A stretch of 39,436 nt of DNA from Myxococcales bacterium (GTDB lineage Bacteria; Myxococcota_A; Polyangia; Polyangiales; Polyangiaceae): positions 1 to 39,436 of the forward strand of contig JAJZQG010000061.1 in NCBI GenBank assembly GCA_021847645.1, read 5' to 3'. Positions within the stretch are counted from its first letter, which is position 1. Every line of letters begins with the position of its first letter. The notes below the pieces were generated by a model that did no database searches, was not told where the DNA came from, and saw only the letters and a program-made list of their open reading frames with translations. The translations under genes and the position numbers were made by a program. This document shows, in pieces, positions 16,983 through 25,308 of this stretch.

Positions 16983-17033
16983 GGCGCCACGCTCATCCTA
17001 ACGCGTCGGACTCGAAGTGCGAGCCGCAATCCG

Positions 17034-17531
17034 TCACATCCCCAGCTTGGCGCGTGCGCCTTCGTCGACCGGCAGCTTCAACACCTCGACCATCCGGTGC
17101 ATCACCGTCTTCTCCGACGCGTTGATGCGATCGCCGACCAGCCCGAAAAGCCCGTCGCGCGAGGCCTCGGCGACCGTGACGATCGCGTACAGGGTGAACT
17201 TGCGGTACGCGTCGACGACGTCCTCGGGCAGCTTCTCGAGCAGGCTGGACACCTGCAGCAGGTAGCGCTCGATGTCCTTGGTGTGCGTCTCGAGCATCAC
17301 GCGCAACGCTGCTTCGGATAGCCCCTGGTGCCCGGCGACCAGCAGCAGCGGACGATACTCGTCTTCTGACATCAGCTTGCGCAGCGCGGCGGCCAGCGCC
17401 GACGACTCCCGGAGCGTGTACTTGCCGTCCGAGTTCGCCACGATGAGCGGGTTCAGGTGCACGGAGATCTGCAAGAGGTTGCGATCAGCGGCGCTGAGCT
17501 GGGCTAGGAAGAGGCTGGTTCGCTCTGTCAT
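17034..17531 (-). CDS. TerB-like all-helical protein
   Basis: This is a 165-residue soluble protein, ATG 17531. It is predicted mostly helical with two similar segments: LNPLIVANSDGKYTLRES followed by SALAAALRKLM, and YAIVTVAEASRDG followed by GDRINASEKTVMHRMVEVL. The DG...E...L pattern in both recalls the TerB / tellurite-resistance-like helical fold, whose members bind metal or sit at membranes; the exact role is unknown. Longer in-frame extension to 18071 overlaps the upstream TPR gene in another frame and is rejected. Confidence 0.65.
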   Translation of the reverse strand: MTERTSLFLAQLSAADRNLLQISVHLNPLIVANSDGKYTLRESSALAAALRKLMSEDEYRPLLLVAGHQGLSEAALRVMLETHTKDIERYLLQVSSLLEKLPEDVVDAYRKFTLYAIVTVAEASRDGLFGLVGDRINASEKTVMHRMVEVLKLPVDEGARAKLGM

Positions 17532-17640
17532 GACTCCCCTCGAACGATCGGCTGTGCAGAGGGTCGACACGTGCCGGGCCAAGGATAGCGACAGATCCGA
17601 CGCGATCCGAGCGGAAACTGGATCGTCTCCGACTTGACCA

Positions 17641-18735
17641 TCACGGCGCCCGGCGCAGCCGTCGCAACAACGCTGCGGCCAGCGGATCGCGTGTCGTGTC
17701 GATGTCCCCATACGCACCGAGAAACGCGTCGGATGCGCCCGAACCAAGCCGGCGGCGCAACGCATCCGCCAGCACCAGCGCTGCCAGCGGCGAGACCCTG
17801 CGCGTCGTGGCCGACGCAACGCCAGCGGATCGGCGGCCGCCATCCCACTCGGGCACCGCCGACAACACCGCGAGTGCGTCCGGGTCCGCCGGGTCCGCAC
17901 CCAGCACCAGCTCGGCCTGCTGCACGGCTGCTTGCCATCGCCCCATCGCGCAGGCACGCACCGCCACTGTCGACGATCCCATGCCCGCAGCCACGGCGTC
18001 CGCCCGGGCGTCGGCCAGCTCGCCTGCCGCGATCGCCCGGTCGATGCGCTCCATTGCATGCGCGCCGTCACCCACCTGCTTCAGCTGGCTTCGCTCCGCA
18101 GGAAGAAGCCCGTTGGCGAGCTGCTTTGTCGCCTCGCGCCATCTCGCGATGTCGTGCCTGCGCAGCGCCAGCTCCGCCACGGCCCGCCACGCCTGACGCG
18201 CTCCGCTCGACCACAACACCCATCCGTCGAGCACCCGCGCGGCATCGTCGTCCTTGCCGGAGAGCAGCAACGCGTCCGCGAGCACCCTGGTCGCATCCCC
18301 GTCGTCCGGGTCCAGCACGAGCGCATGCCGCGCGTCGCGCTCCGCCAACGCCGGCTCCTTGCGCACGAGCTCGCAGCGCGCGCGACGCACGAACGTGATG
18401 CCGTGGTCCGGCCCGATCTCGATCGCCCGGGCGAACACCTTGTCCGCGCTCGCCCTGTCCGCCGGATTGCGCGCGCACAGCACGCCACCCAAGCGCGCCC
18501 GCGGCTCCACCCCCGCCGGATCGTACTCGCTCGCCCGCTCGTACCAGGCCGCCGCAACGTCCAGGTCGCCGTCCGCCTCCGCGATCGTGCCGCGGATGAA
18601 CGCATCGTACGCCTCCGCGTCGATGTAGCGGCCCGCGACCTCGCGCCCGTCGACCACGCGCACCACACGCTCGCTCCCAAGGCACCCTGCGAGGGCGCCG
18701 CACACGACGCACGATGCGATCAGCGAAGTCTTCAC
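17641..18735 (-). CDS. TPR lipoprotein, co-translated with mvaA
   Basis: This 364-residue lipoprotein has lipobox LAGC (C18). The mature part is a chain of TPR-like helix pairs: DAFIRGTIAEADGDLDVAAA, YERASEYDPAGVEPRARLGG, then ADKVFARAIEIGPDHG and DARHALVLDPDDGDATRVLA. It starts at GTG 18735, whose GTGA overlaps the mvaA stop by 4 nt, so translational coupling is likely even though a lipoprotein and a cytosolic mevalonate enzyme have no obvious joint task. It is probably an outer- or inner-membrane scaffold. No partner can be named. Confidence 0.85.
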   Translation of the reverse strand: MKTSLIASCVVCGALAGCLGSERVVRVVDGREVAGRYIDAEAYDAFIRGTIAEADGDLDVAAAWYERASEYDPAGVEPRARLGGVLCARNPADRASADKVFARAIEIGPDHGITFVRRARCELVRKEPALAERDARHALVLDPDDGDATRVLADALLLSGKDDDAARVLDGWVLWSSGARQAWRAVAELALRRHDIARWREATKQLANGLLPAERSQLKQVGDGAHAMERIDRAIAAGELADARADAVAAGMGSSTVAVRACAMGRWQAAVQQAELVLGADPADPDALAVLSAVPEWDGGRRSAGVASATTRRVSPLAALVLADALRRRLGSGASDAFLGAYGDIDTTRDPLAAALLRRLRRAP

Positions 18736-20045
18736 CCGTCTCCCTTCGCCGCGCGAGCGCTTCGAAGGCGCGCGAGCGCGTCCGACGCAGCCCCCGCGTT
18801 CACCACCTTCGCAGCGCTGATCTCACGGGCCACGGCTTCGACTTCGTCGCCCGAGGCACCCACCGAGATCGCCACGGAGCGCGCGTGCAGCGACATGTGA
18901 CCGCGCTGGATTCCCTCCGTTCCAAGAGCTTTGAGCGCGGCCAGGTTCGACGCGAGCCCCACACAGCCGGCGAGCATGGCGAGGTCCGAGGCGCCGGTGA
19001 CTTGCGCCAGCTTCATCGCCGCGCGCGCGGCCGGATGCACGCCCGACGTTCCGCCCACCACGCCCAGCGCCATCGGAAGCTCGAGAGAGCCTTGCAGGTG
19101 AGCAGAATCGACGCCGCTGCCCGTGCGACGCCACGTGGCAAGCGGACGGTACGTGCCTTGGAGCGACGCGAACGCGTGCGCCCCCGCTTCGACCGCGCGC
19201 CAGTCGTTGCCCGTGGCGATCACCACAGGGTCGATGCCGTTCATGATCCCCTTGTTGTGCGTGGTTGCACGGAACGGATCGACCTCGGCGAACCTCGATG
19301 CCGCCTCGACCGCGTCGGCCACGGCAACCCCGTCGAGCCCGCCGGCCGAGAGAGCTCGCGCCGGAACCGCGCAGCGCACACGCACGCGACGATGCACCGC
19401 CAGGTTCGACAAGATGCGCAGCCCCAGCCGTCCGCCAGCCAGCTCGGCGACGCGCGGCCCCACGCGCTCGGCAGCGGTGTTCAGCAGGTTGGCGCCCATC
19501 GCGTCGCGACAATCGATGAGCAGGTGCACGGCGATCATGTCGCCGGCGAGCGTGCGAACCTCCAACCCGCGCGCACCACCACCGCGCTTCACCATGCCCG
19601 GGATCGACGCATCCACCGCGCTGAGAATCTCGTCCTTCGCCCGTTCGATAGTGCTCGCCGCGGCGACCGGATCGGCGATGTCGAGCACCTGAACCTGCGC
19701 GATCATCACCGGATCGTCCGCTTCTGCGGTGAAGCCGCCACCCTGCGCGACCAGGCGCGCCGCCGCCGAGACCGCCGCCACCACACTCGGCTCCTCCACG
19801 ACCATCGGCGCAAGGCGCGGGCGGCCGTTCATCACTACATGCACCGCGACCGCGAACGGCAGCGCATACGTGCCGAGCACGTTCTCGACGATCTTGTCGG
19901 CGCGCGCGGCGTCGAGGCCGCCCTGGGCGAGCGAGGTGGCGAGCTCGCCGGGATCCATGCCTGCCGCGGTCGCGGCGACACCGATGCGCTCTTCGATGGT
20001 GCGACGATAGAAGCCCGAGAAGCGGCTGTCGGAATCCGACGTCAT
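18732..20045 (-). CDS. mvaA: Class II hydroxymethylglutaryl-CoA reductase
   Basis: This 437-residue protein matches class II (Pseudomonas mevalonii-type) HMG-CoA reductase over its full length and lacks the membrane domain of class I enzymes. Visible signatures are ENVLGTYALPFAVAV, the catalytic Glu in APMVVEEPSVVAA (84-85), the cofactor motif DAMGAN (181-186), the catalytic Lys in THNKGIMNGID (K265), the Asp in ATGNDWRA (D281) and the His in GIQRGHMSLHAR (H383), each at the position expected from the P. mevalonii numbering. It interconverts HMG-CoA and mevalonate. In myxobacteria the pathway feeds isoprenoid synthesis, so the biosynthetic direction is likely. No other mevalonate gene is in the window. 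It is first in a minus-strand run with the TPR lipoprotein. Confidence 0.96.
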   Translation of the reverse strand: MTSDSDSRFSGFYRRTIEERIGVAATAAGMDPGELATSLAQGGLDAARADKIVENVLGTYALPFAVAVHVVMNGRPRLAPMVVEEPSVVAAVSAAARLVAQGGGFTAEADDPVMIAQVQVLDIADPVAAASTIERAKDEILSAVDASIPGMVKRGGGARGLEVRTLAGDMIAVHLLIDCRDAMGANLLNTAAERVGPRVAELAGGRLGLRILSNLAVHRRVRVRCAVPARALSAGGLDGVAVADAVEAASRFAEVDPFRATTHNKGIMNGIDPVVIATGNDWRAVEAGAHAFASLQGTYRPLATWRRTGSGVDSAHLQGSLELPMALGVVGGTSGVHPAARAAMKLAQVTGASDLAMLAGCVGLASNLAALKALGTEGIQRGHMSLHARSVAISVGASGDEVEAVAREISAAKVVNAGAASDALARLRSARAAKGDG

Positions 20046-20324
20046 GGCGGCCTCGTGATAGCCCGTGATCGACGGGAAGGAAACAGGGGCGCAGCGCGAA
20101 AGGCTGGAACGGTCGAGCGCGGGCGCTCGGCCGAGACGCTGGCAGACCTCGCGGTCACCGACGCCGTCTCTCGAGGCCTCGTGCGCGCTCCGGCCACGCT
20201 CTCACCCGCCAGGCCCGTCCAGGCGCGACGTCGACCGCAACGCACGCGAACACCAATGTAGCCCTGGACCAAGGAGAGCCTTGTCCGTTGGCTTTCCCTC
20301 AACGGGCTCCTAGAGTTGCCGCTC

Positions 20325-20981
20325 ATGCGGCACGCTTCGCTTCGATGGCTTCCCTTGTTGCCACTCGCCGCGACAGGTTGGGCAGGCTGCCCATCGCCCT
20401 CCAGGAACTCGACTCCCAGCCCTCCAAGCGCAAGCGTCAGCCTCGCCGGGCTCGCGTCCGCGCCACGGGCACATCCGCCAGTCCCGGATGCAGCGCCCAA
20501 TCCCGCGCTCCTCACGGGCTCGAGGGTGCGAGAGCTGCTGGGCTATCCGGAGACTCTCAGCACGGAGCCGCTGACCTTTCAGGGCCCCGACCCGTTCGTG
20601 GCGAGCCCGCTCGTTCTGGGCCGCCGCTATGCTTGTGCCGACGGCTTCCAGCCTCTGATGGTTTTCGTGTGCGAGGGGACCTGCGAGTTGCCCTGGTTTC
20701 GGCGTGCACCGCGCACGCCGGAGACCCTGAGCGAGACGCTACCCGACGGGCGCCGGCTGGTCGTCGAGATGCGTGGACTGTTCCTGGGCGGTGCCTTGGC
20801 GCTCGGAAGGCTGCCGAGTCCGGCTGCCCGGTACCAGCTGGTCGTCGTGCTCGAGATGCCGCTGCACGACGTGCCCATGTCAGATGCCGCACGCGAATTC
20901 CAGCGGGATCCAGGCGTGCTGGCGGCGGTGGGACGAACCCTGCGGGGCATCGATGCCCTGCTCTGGCCGCCCGGGCGATGA
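20325..20981 (+). CDS. Hypothetical lipoprotein
   Basis: ATG 20325 gives 218 residues with lipobox WAGC (C22), a Ser/Pro/Ala-rich linker, and a compact domain from about residue 65: RVRELLGYPETLS, LVLGRRYACADGFQPLMVFVCEGTCELPWF split into LVLGRRYACADGF and MVFVCEGTCELPWF, then RRLVVEMRGLFLG and YQLVVVLEMPLHD. Three conserved-looking Cys are in the middle. I do not recognise the family. It stands alone on the + strand between the mvaA operon and the minus-strand lipoprotein block. A TTG nine bases upstream is possible as a start but unnecessary. Confidence 0.65.
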   Translation: MRHASLRWLPLLPLAATGWAGCPSPSRNSTPSPPSASVSLAGLASAPRAHPPVPDAAPNPALLTGSRVRELLGYPETLSTEPLTFQGPDPFVASPLVLGRRYACADGFQPLMVFVCEGTCELPWFRRAPRTPETLSETLPDGRRLVVEMRGLFLGGALALGRLPSPAARYQLVVVLEMPLHDVPMSDAAREFQRDPGVLAAVGRTLRGIDALLWPPGR

Positions 20982-21208
20982 GCCGAATGCGCCTTGAGCT
21001 CAGAGAGGCAGGGCAACGGTCATTGCGAAACAATGCAATTCAAGAGGGTCGTCCGCGCGGCGCCGGGCAAACGTCGAGCACCAACCGGGAGCAGCGCAAC
21101 ACCGCGTGCAGGTCCGCAGCCGCCCTTGTCGCCTGCATGGGCGCGCTCGCGACGGGCCGATCATCGTCGAGCCCTGAATAGGAGCGATGGAACGGCGATG
21201 ACTACCGC

Positions 21209-22489
21209 TCAGAGCGGGAGCTTGATGCGTACCAAGCGGTCTCCGAGGAAGAAGTACAGGTAGCCGCCGTTGATCTCCAAGGATCGCGCCTGGGCATTCA
21301 GAAGGAGCGTGGTCTTCGCGTTGTTGGTCGCGTCGACGACGTCGATCCCGTTCTGGTAGCTCGCTTGCTGTCCCAGCGCGAAAGACACATAGGCCGTCGG
21401 ACACGCATAGGCGATATCGATCACGGTCGGTGCCTGGGTCATGGCTACCGGCTGGCCGGTGCCACTTGCGTACTTGGCGACGCTGTCCTGGCCTTGCGTG
21501 GTAGGCACCTCGATCCACAGCAGATCGTTGTCGTTCGCGCGCAGGCGAGTAGCCCAGCCGCTGCCCTGCTGAAGGGGATTGCTGGCTTGGTCCAGGATGC
21601 GGTAGGCGTCCGGCGTCTGCTCGACGAACTTGGTCCAGCTGCCTTGAACTCCGAACGAGCTTCCGACCGCTTGGCCGTTCCACGCCGCTCCGCTCACTGC
21701 GTACACCTGGCCTTCGGCCGAAGTCAGGACGTCTTTCCACTTGAGGTAGGCGGCCCCATTGTAGTTCGACGCGTAGTAGATTCGATTGTTGCCAAACTGC
21801 ACGCCGTAGACGTTCTGCAGCTCCGTGCTCAGGTTCGAGCCGTCGAAGTTCACGCCGTACAGAACCCTGCCCTGCTGCGTTCCGACGAAGTACACCCGCT
21901 GCAACCCGGCCGCGATCTGGTCGACGATCGCCAGGTTGCTCACGAGGCTCACCGGCGTTCCGGGCGTGGCCGTCGAGGTCTTCTGTACGCGGTACTTCTG
22001 GGCGCTGGGATCGGTGACGTCCGAGCTGCTGAGCCAGTACACGTCGGTGTCGGTAAACGCAATCCCCTGATAGGACGGCAACCAATACTGCGACGTTGCG
22101 AGCACCTCGACAGGAGAACAGGAAGACGACTGACAGAATCCATCGCAGACAACGCCACAGGCGCCGCAGTTCGACGGGCTGGAGGTGGTGTCGGTCTCGC
22201 AGCCGTTCGAGGGATCTCCGTCACAATGACCCTTTCCTGTAGGGCAATTCGAGCCGCCGGAACCTGCGGCGCCCCCCGCGCCTGCCATGCGGGCGCTACC
22301 GCCCGCACCGCCCGTGCCCGCACTGCCGCCCGTGCCCGCACGACCTCCCGTGCCCGCAGCACCGCCTGCCGATGGCGTGCTCTACGTGCTCCCGCTGGAG
22401 CCGCATGACGCTCCCGCAAACAGATGAGCGGCCCCGGCCAGACTCGTAACAACCCCGACCGACCCCAAGAGCCTGCGCAAGATCTTCAT
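21209..22489 (-). pseudogene. Surface lipoprotein interrupted by in-frame TAG after the lipobox
   Basis: From ATG 22489 the frame encodes a textbook lipoprotein signal (MKILRRLL, hydrophobic core, lipobox GASC with C29), then GSSGST, then a TAG stop (22384-22382, codon 36). The same frame continues without another stop for 390 codons: a Ser/Ala/Gly/Thr linker, the myxobacterial Cys module NCPTGKGHCDGDPSNGCE / SNCGACGVVC / GFCQSSSC, and a beta-propeller-like body with repeated YW/YF...DG strands (FTDTDVYWLSSS, GLQRVYFVGTQQG, NRIYYASNYNG, LLWIEVP, GGYLYFFLGDRLVRI). Either a single substitution killed the gene, or TAG is read through, or there is a sequence error. A restart at ATG 22288 would make an unexported protein. 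Confidence 0.8.
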
Positions 22490-22597
22490 CGCGGGCTCAT
22501 GGTCGCCGAACTGCCGATCGTCAAGGCGGCGGAGCGCGGCGGGTCTCGCCACAGAGGCAGCCGTTCGCCTGGCCGGTCAGCTGCTCGAGCTCGTCGG

Positions 22598-22924
22598 TCA
22601 ACGTCTCGCCAACACGAGGCCCACTGCGATCGCTGCCACGACAACGGCCAGCAGCACGTAGGCAACGACGCGTGCGGGGCGCCCGCTGTCGCGAGGGCTT
22701 CGCGCCACCTCGCCGACGATCAGGCCGGCGCCCAACAACTGCACCAGCAGCCCCGCGCCCACCGTCAAGATTCGCATGCTGACGGGCACCAGCATGAGCG
22801 CGACGCCGGCGAACCACAGACCCAGGCCGATCCAATATCGACCGGACACCATGAGACGATCCCTCGCCATCGATCCTGCCGTATCCAGTGGCGCCCAGCG
22901 CGAGCGCATGCGCCCCGAAACCAT
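22598..22924 (-). CDS. Small three-helix membrane protein
   Basis: ATG 22924 gives 108 residues; ATG 22870 or 22852 would give shorter versions that keep all helices. Three hydrophobic segments follow a basic N-terminus: YWIGLGLWFAGVALMLVPVS, ILTVGAGLLVQLLGAGLIVG and VVAYVLLAVVVAAIAVGLVL. Arg residues between helices 2 and 3 (RSPRDSGRPAR) suggest a cytoplasmic loop. No family is recognised. It lies 126 nt after the TPR-AIM24-like gene on the same strand. Confidence 0.55.
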   Translation of the reverse strand: MVSGRMRSRWAPLDTAGSMARDRLMVSGRYWIGLGLWFAGVALMLVPVSMRILTVGAGLLVQLLGAGLIVGEVARSPRDSGRPARVVAYVLLAVVVAAIAVGLVLARR

Positions 22925-23050
22925 GGGTTGACGAACTGCTGCCGTCGCGATCCTACCGCACCGCTTCGTGGGTCTGATCCCATTTCGCGCGACCAACCCG
23001 GCGACGGGCAACTCGCGCCCGGCGCATGTTCGCTCCCCGCAGCGCACGCT

Positions 23051-24532
23051 TCACATCTGGCCGAAGTCCTGCGACGGCGAGGTGTCCACCAGCAGCCAGC
23101 CGTCGCCCATGAACGCCAGCCAGCCGCGGCCGTTCGCAGGCGCCTCGGACAGCGGCACGTTGCGAACCGACGGGCGCCCGACCCAACCGATGAGCGAAGG
23201 GCCGCGCACCAGATGCGTGTGCGTGCCGCGAAGCTCCATGGTGCCCATGGCCCCGCGCGATTCGAGCACGACGCATCCGCTGCCGCGAAGCTGCAGCATC
23301 GGCGCAAGATCCCCGTGGCCGCTCGGCATGCGTCCGCTCTCCATCGCCAACCGCAGGTCGAAACCGGCCACCGACTCCTCGCGCACCGCCAGCTGGTCGT
23401 CGCGCAGGTCCACGATCTGCAACGTGCGGTCGTGCGCCGTGCACATCACCACGTGGGTAGCGCCGCCGAGCACGTACATCGGACGAATCGGATCTCCCAC
23501 CGGAGGCTCCGAGTCGCCTCCGCGACCGCGACGGCGCAACACGCTCGCCGTCGGCATGCCCGCCGAGGTCGACAGCGCGCGGGCCAGATCGAGCCGGCAC
23601 GCAAACTCGCCGTCGGTGGTCACCAGCACCGAGCCGTCCGCACGCTTGGACAGGCGGCCGGCCCTCGGAAACACGAAGCCCACCTCGCGCACCAGCTCCG
23701 CGGCCAACGGCGCGGCGGTCCTGGGTTGCGCGCTGGGTTCTGCCGACATCGGCGCCTCGGCCGCAACGACCTCCGACACGAGCGGCACGCGCGTTCCGCG
23801 CATCGACATCGGCGACGGCGCGTCGTCGCCGACGGATTGCCCCATCTCCACCGCACGCCACGACCCCGCGTCCGGCTGCTCACGCGGTGCGATGCCCGCG
23901 TCGAACGAGAACGCCATGTCGCTCATGTCCAGCTCGTGGAAAGCTTCCTCGGCCACTCGTCGCACCTCGGCGATCTGAAGCGGCGTGGTCGAGCTCGGAG
24001 GCGGCTGCTCGTCCACCGTGGCGCTACGCGCCGCGATCGTGTCGTCGACCCGGCGCGCCATGGCGTGGTGGCCGCCCCGCTCGAACGCAGCCCTGGCTTT
24101 CTCCAGATCACCCAGACGCTCGAAGGCCAGGCCCAGGTAGCCCCACGCGCGAATGCGTGTCGGGTCCGCGGTCACCGCCTGCTCGAGGTGCTGCCTGGCA
24201 AGGTCGGGCTGCCCCGTCTTCAGGTAGCAGAGCGCGACGTTGACGCGCGGCGAGACCTCGTGCGGGTAGTCCGACACCATCGCCTCGTACAGGGCGATCG
24301 CCCGCGGATACAGGCCGAGACGGAAGTACACGCGTGCCAGCAGATCCTGCCCGAGCGAGTCGCGCGGCTGCATCTTGAGCGCATGCTCGATCTCGTCCTT
24401 GGCTTCGCTCACCTTGTTGTCGCGCAGAAGCTCCGACCCCCGGTACAGGTGAAACAGGAAGTCGGCGTCGGCAGGGTCCACGTCCGCGCCGGGTGAGACG
24501 GGCGTCAGCGATCCGCGAGGAGGCTCATGCAT
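23051..24532 (-). CDS. TPR protein with C-terminal AIM24-like domain
   Basis: This is a 493-residue cytoplasmic protein. Residues about 25-165 hold four TPR-like units (LYRGSELLRDNKVSEAKDEI, DLLARVYFRLGLYPRAIALY, VNVALCYLKTGQPDLARQHL, YLGLAFERLGDLEKARAAF). A Ser/Pro/Ala-rich spacer follows. From about residue 285 there is a beta-rich domain ending in MLQLRGSGCVVLESRGAMG, GTHTHLVRGPSLIGWVG and GDGWLLVDTSP, which resembles the AIM24 / TerD-neighbour beta fold (GxGxVxLxxxG, then a v-d-p-x-l-x-g strand). AIM24 proteins are of unknown biochemical role. It follows the HisH-like gene by 93 nt on the same strand, so joint transcription is possible. Confidence 0.75.
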   Translation of the reverse strand: MHEPPRGSLTPVSPGADVDPADADFLFHLYRGSELLRDNKVSEAKDEIEHALKMQPRDSLGQDLLARVYFRLGLYPRAIALYEAMVSDYPHEVSPRVNVALCYLKTGQPDLARQHLEQAVTADPTRIRAWGYLGLAFERLGDLEKARAAFERGGHHAMARRVDDTIAARSATVDEQPPPSSTTPLQIAEVRRVAEEAFHELDMSDMAFSFDAGIAPREQPDAGSWRAVEMGQSVGDDAPSPMSMRGTRVPLVSEVVAAEAPMSAEPSAQPRTAAPLAAELVREVGFVFPRAGRLSKRADGSVLVTTDGEFACRLDLARALSTSAGMPTASVLRRRGRGGDSEPPVGDPIRPMYVLGGATHVVMCTAHDRTLQIVDLRDDQLAVREESVAGFDLRLAMESGRMPSGHGDLAPMLQLRGSGCVVLESRGAMGTMELRGTHTHLVRGPSLIGWVGRPSVRNVPLSEAPANGRGWLAFMGDGWLLVDTSPSQDFGQM

Positions 24533-24625
24533 GAGGAGCCCGATGGTACACGAGTTTGCCGGGCGTGCTCACGCGCGCGACCGCGCGTGGAGGCGGAACG
24601 GCACGTTTGCCCTGCGTGCCCTCAC

Positions 24626-25279
24626 TCAGCTCCACCGCGACAGCACCGCGTGCAGGATCCGCAGCCCGACCGCTCCGCTGCGCTCGGGCCGAAACTGCAT
24701 CCCCACCACGTTGTCCCTCGCCACCACTGCCGCCACCCGTCCCTTGCCGTACTCCACGGTCGCCGTGACACACGCCAGGTCCTTCGGCACGGCGTGGCAC
24801 GCATGCGCGAAGTACACCCACGCTCCTTGCGGCAGCGGCACCGCTCCGCTCGCCATCCCGCCCAGCTCGATGACCAGACGGTTCCAGCCCACGTGCGGCA
24901 CGTGCGTGCGGTCGCGGGTCATCGGCTCGGTGGATGACGCCAGCGCCTCGCAACGCCCCGCGAGCAGGCCCAGCCCCCGCGCTCCGGGCGCCTCGGCGCT
25001 CTCGTCGAATAGCACGTGCATGCCCACCCCGATGCCCATCAACAGGCTGCCCCTTTCGACGTGCTGCGCCATCGCTTCGCGCAGGTCGTCGTCGAGCCGC
25101 GCGCTGAGCTGTTGGAACGACTCGAGCGCTGGAATCAACAGGGCAGCGCAGCCGTCCAGCGCGGCCGGGCTTGCCACCAACTCGACCGATGTGGCCGCGG
25201 AGCCTCCCACGCGATCGACCGCGCCGGCCAGCGCCGCCGCGCCTCCGGCTCCCACGTCCACGATTCCGATCCGTCGCAT
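24626..25279 (-). CDS. HisH-like class I glutamine amidotransferase homologue lacking catalytic Cys and His
   Basis: The product has 217 residues from ATG 25279, the usual length of HisH (glutaminase subunit of imidazole-glycerol-phosphate synthase). Family landmarks are RIGIVDVGAGG at the N-terminus, GIGVGMHVLFDES (82-94) in place of GICLGMQxLFxxS, GLGLLAG, VPHVGWNRL (128-134), WVYFAHAC in place of the YFVHSY strand, and GMQFRPERSG (193-202) in place of GxQFHPEKS. The nucleophile Cys is G84 and the catalytic His is R197; only E199 of the triad remains. It cannot be a normal glutaminase. No hisF, hisA or other his gene is nearby. It lies in a run with a lipoprotein gene and a TPR-AIM24 gene. 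The fold is secure; the role is unknown, perhaps a binding or scaffolding protein. Confidence 0.85.
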   Translation of the reverse strand: MRRIGIVDVGAGGAAALAGAVDRVGGSAATSVELVASPAALDGCAALLIPALESFQQLSARLDDDLREAMAQHVERGSLLMGIGVGMHVLFDESAEAPGARGLGLLAGRCEALASSTEPMTRDRTHVPHVGWNRLVIELGGMASGAVPLPQGAWVYFAHACHAVPKDLACVTATVEYGKGRVAAVVARDNVVGMQFRPERSGAVGLRILHAVLSRWS

Positions 25280-25308
25280 CTCAGCACCCGGCCATCGCCA
25301 CGGTCGGC

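Noticed and set aside
24626..25279. Ordinary hisH (working glutaminase of histidine synthesis)
   Set aside because: The nucleophile Cys and catalytic His are both replaced and no his gene is adjacent, so the gene symbol hisH is withheld.
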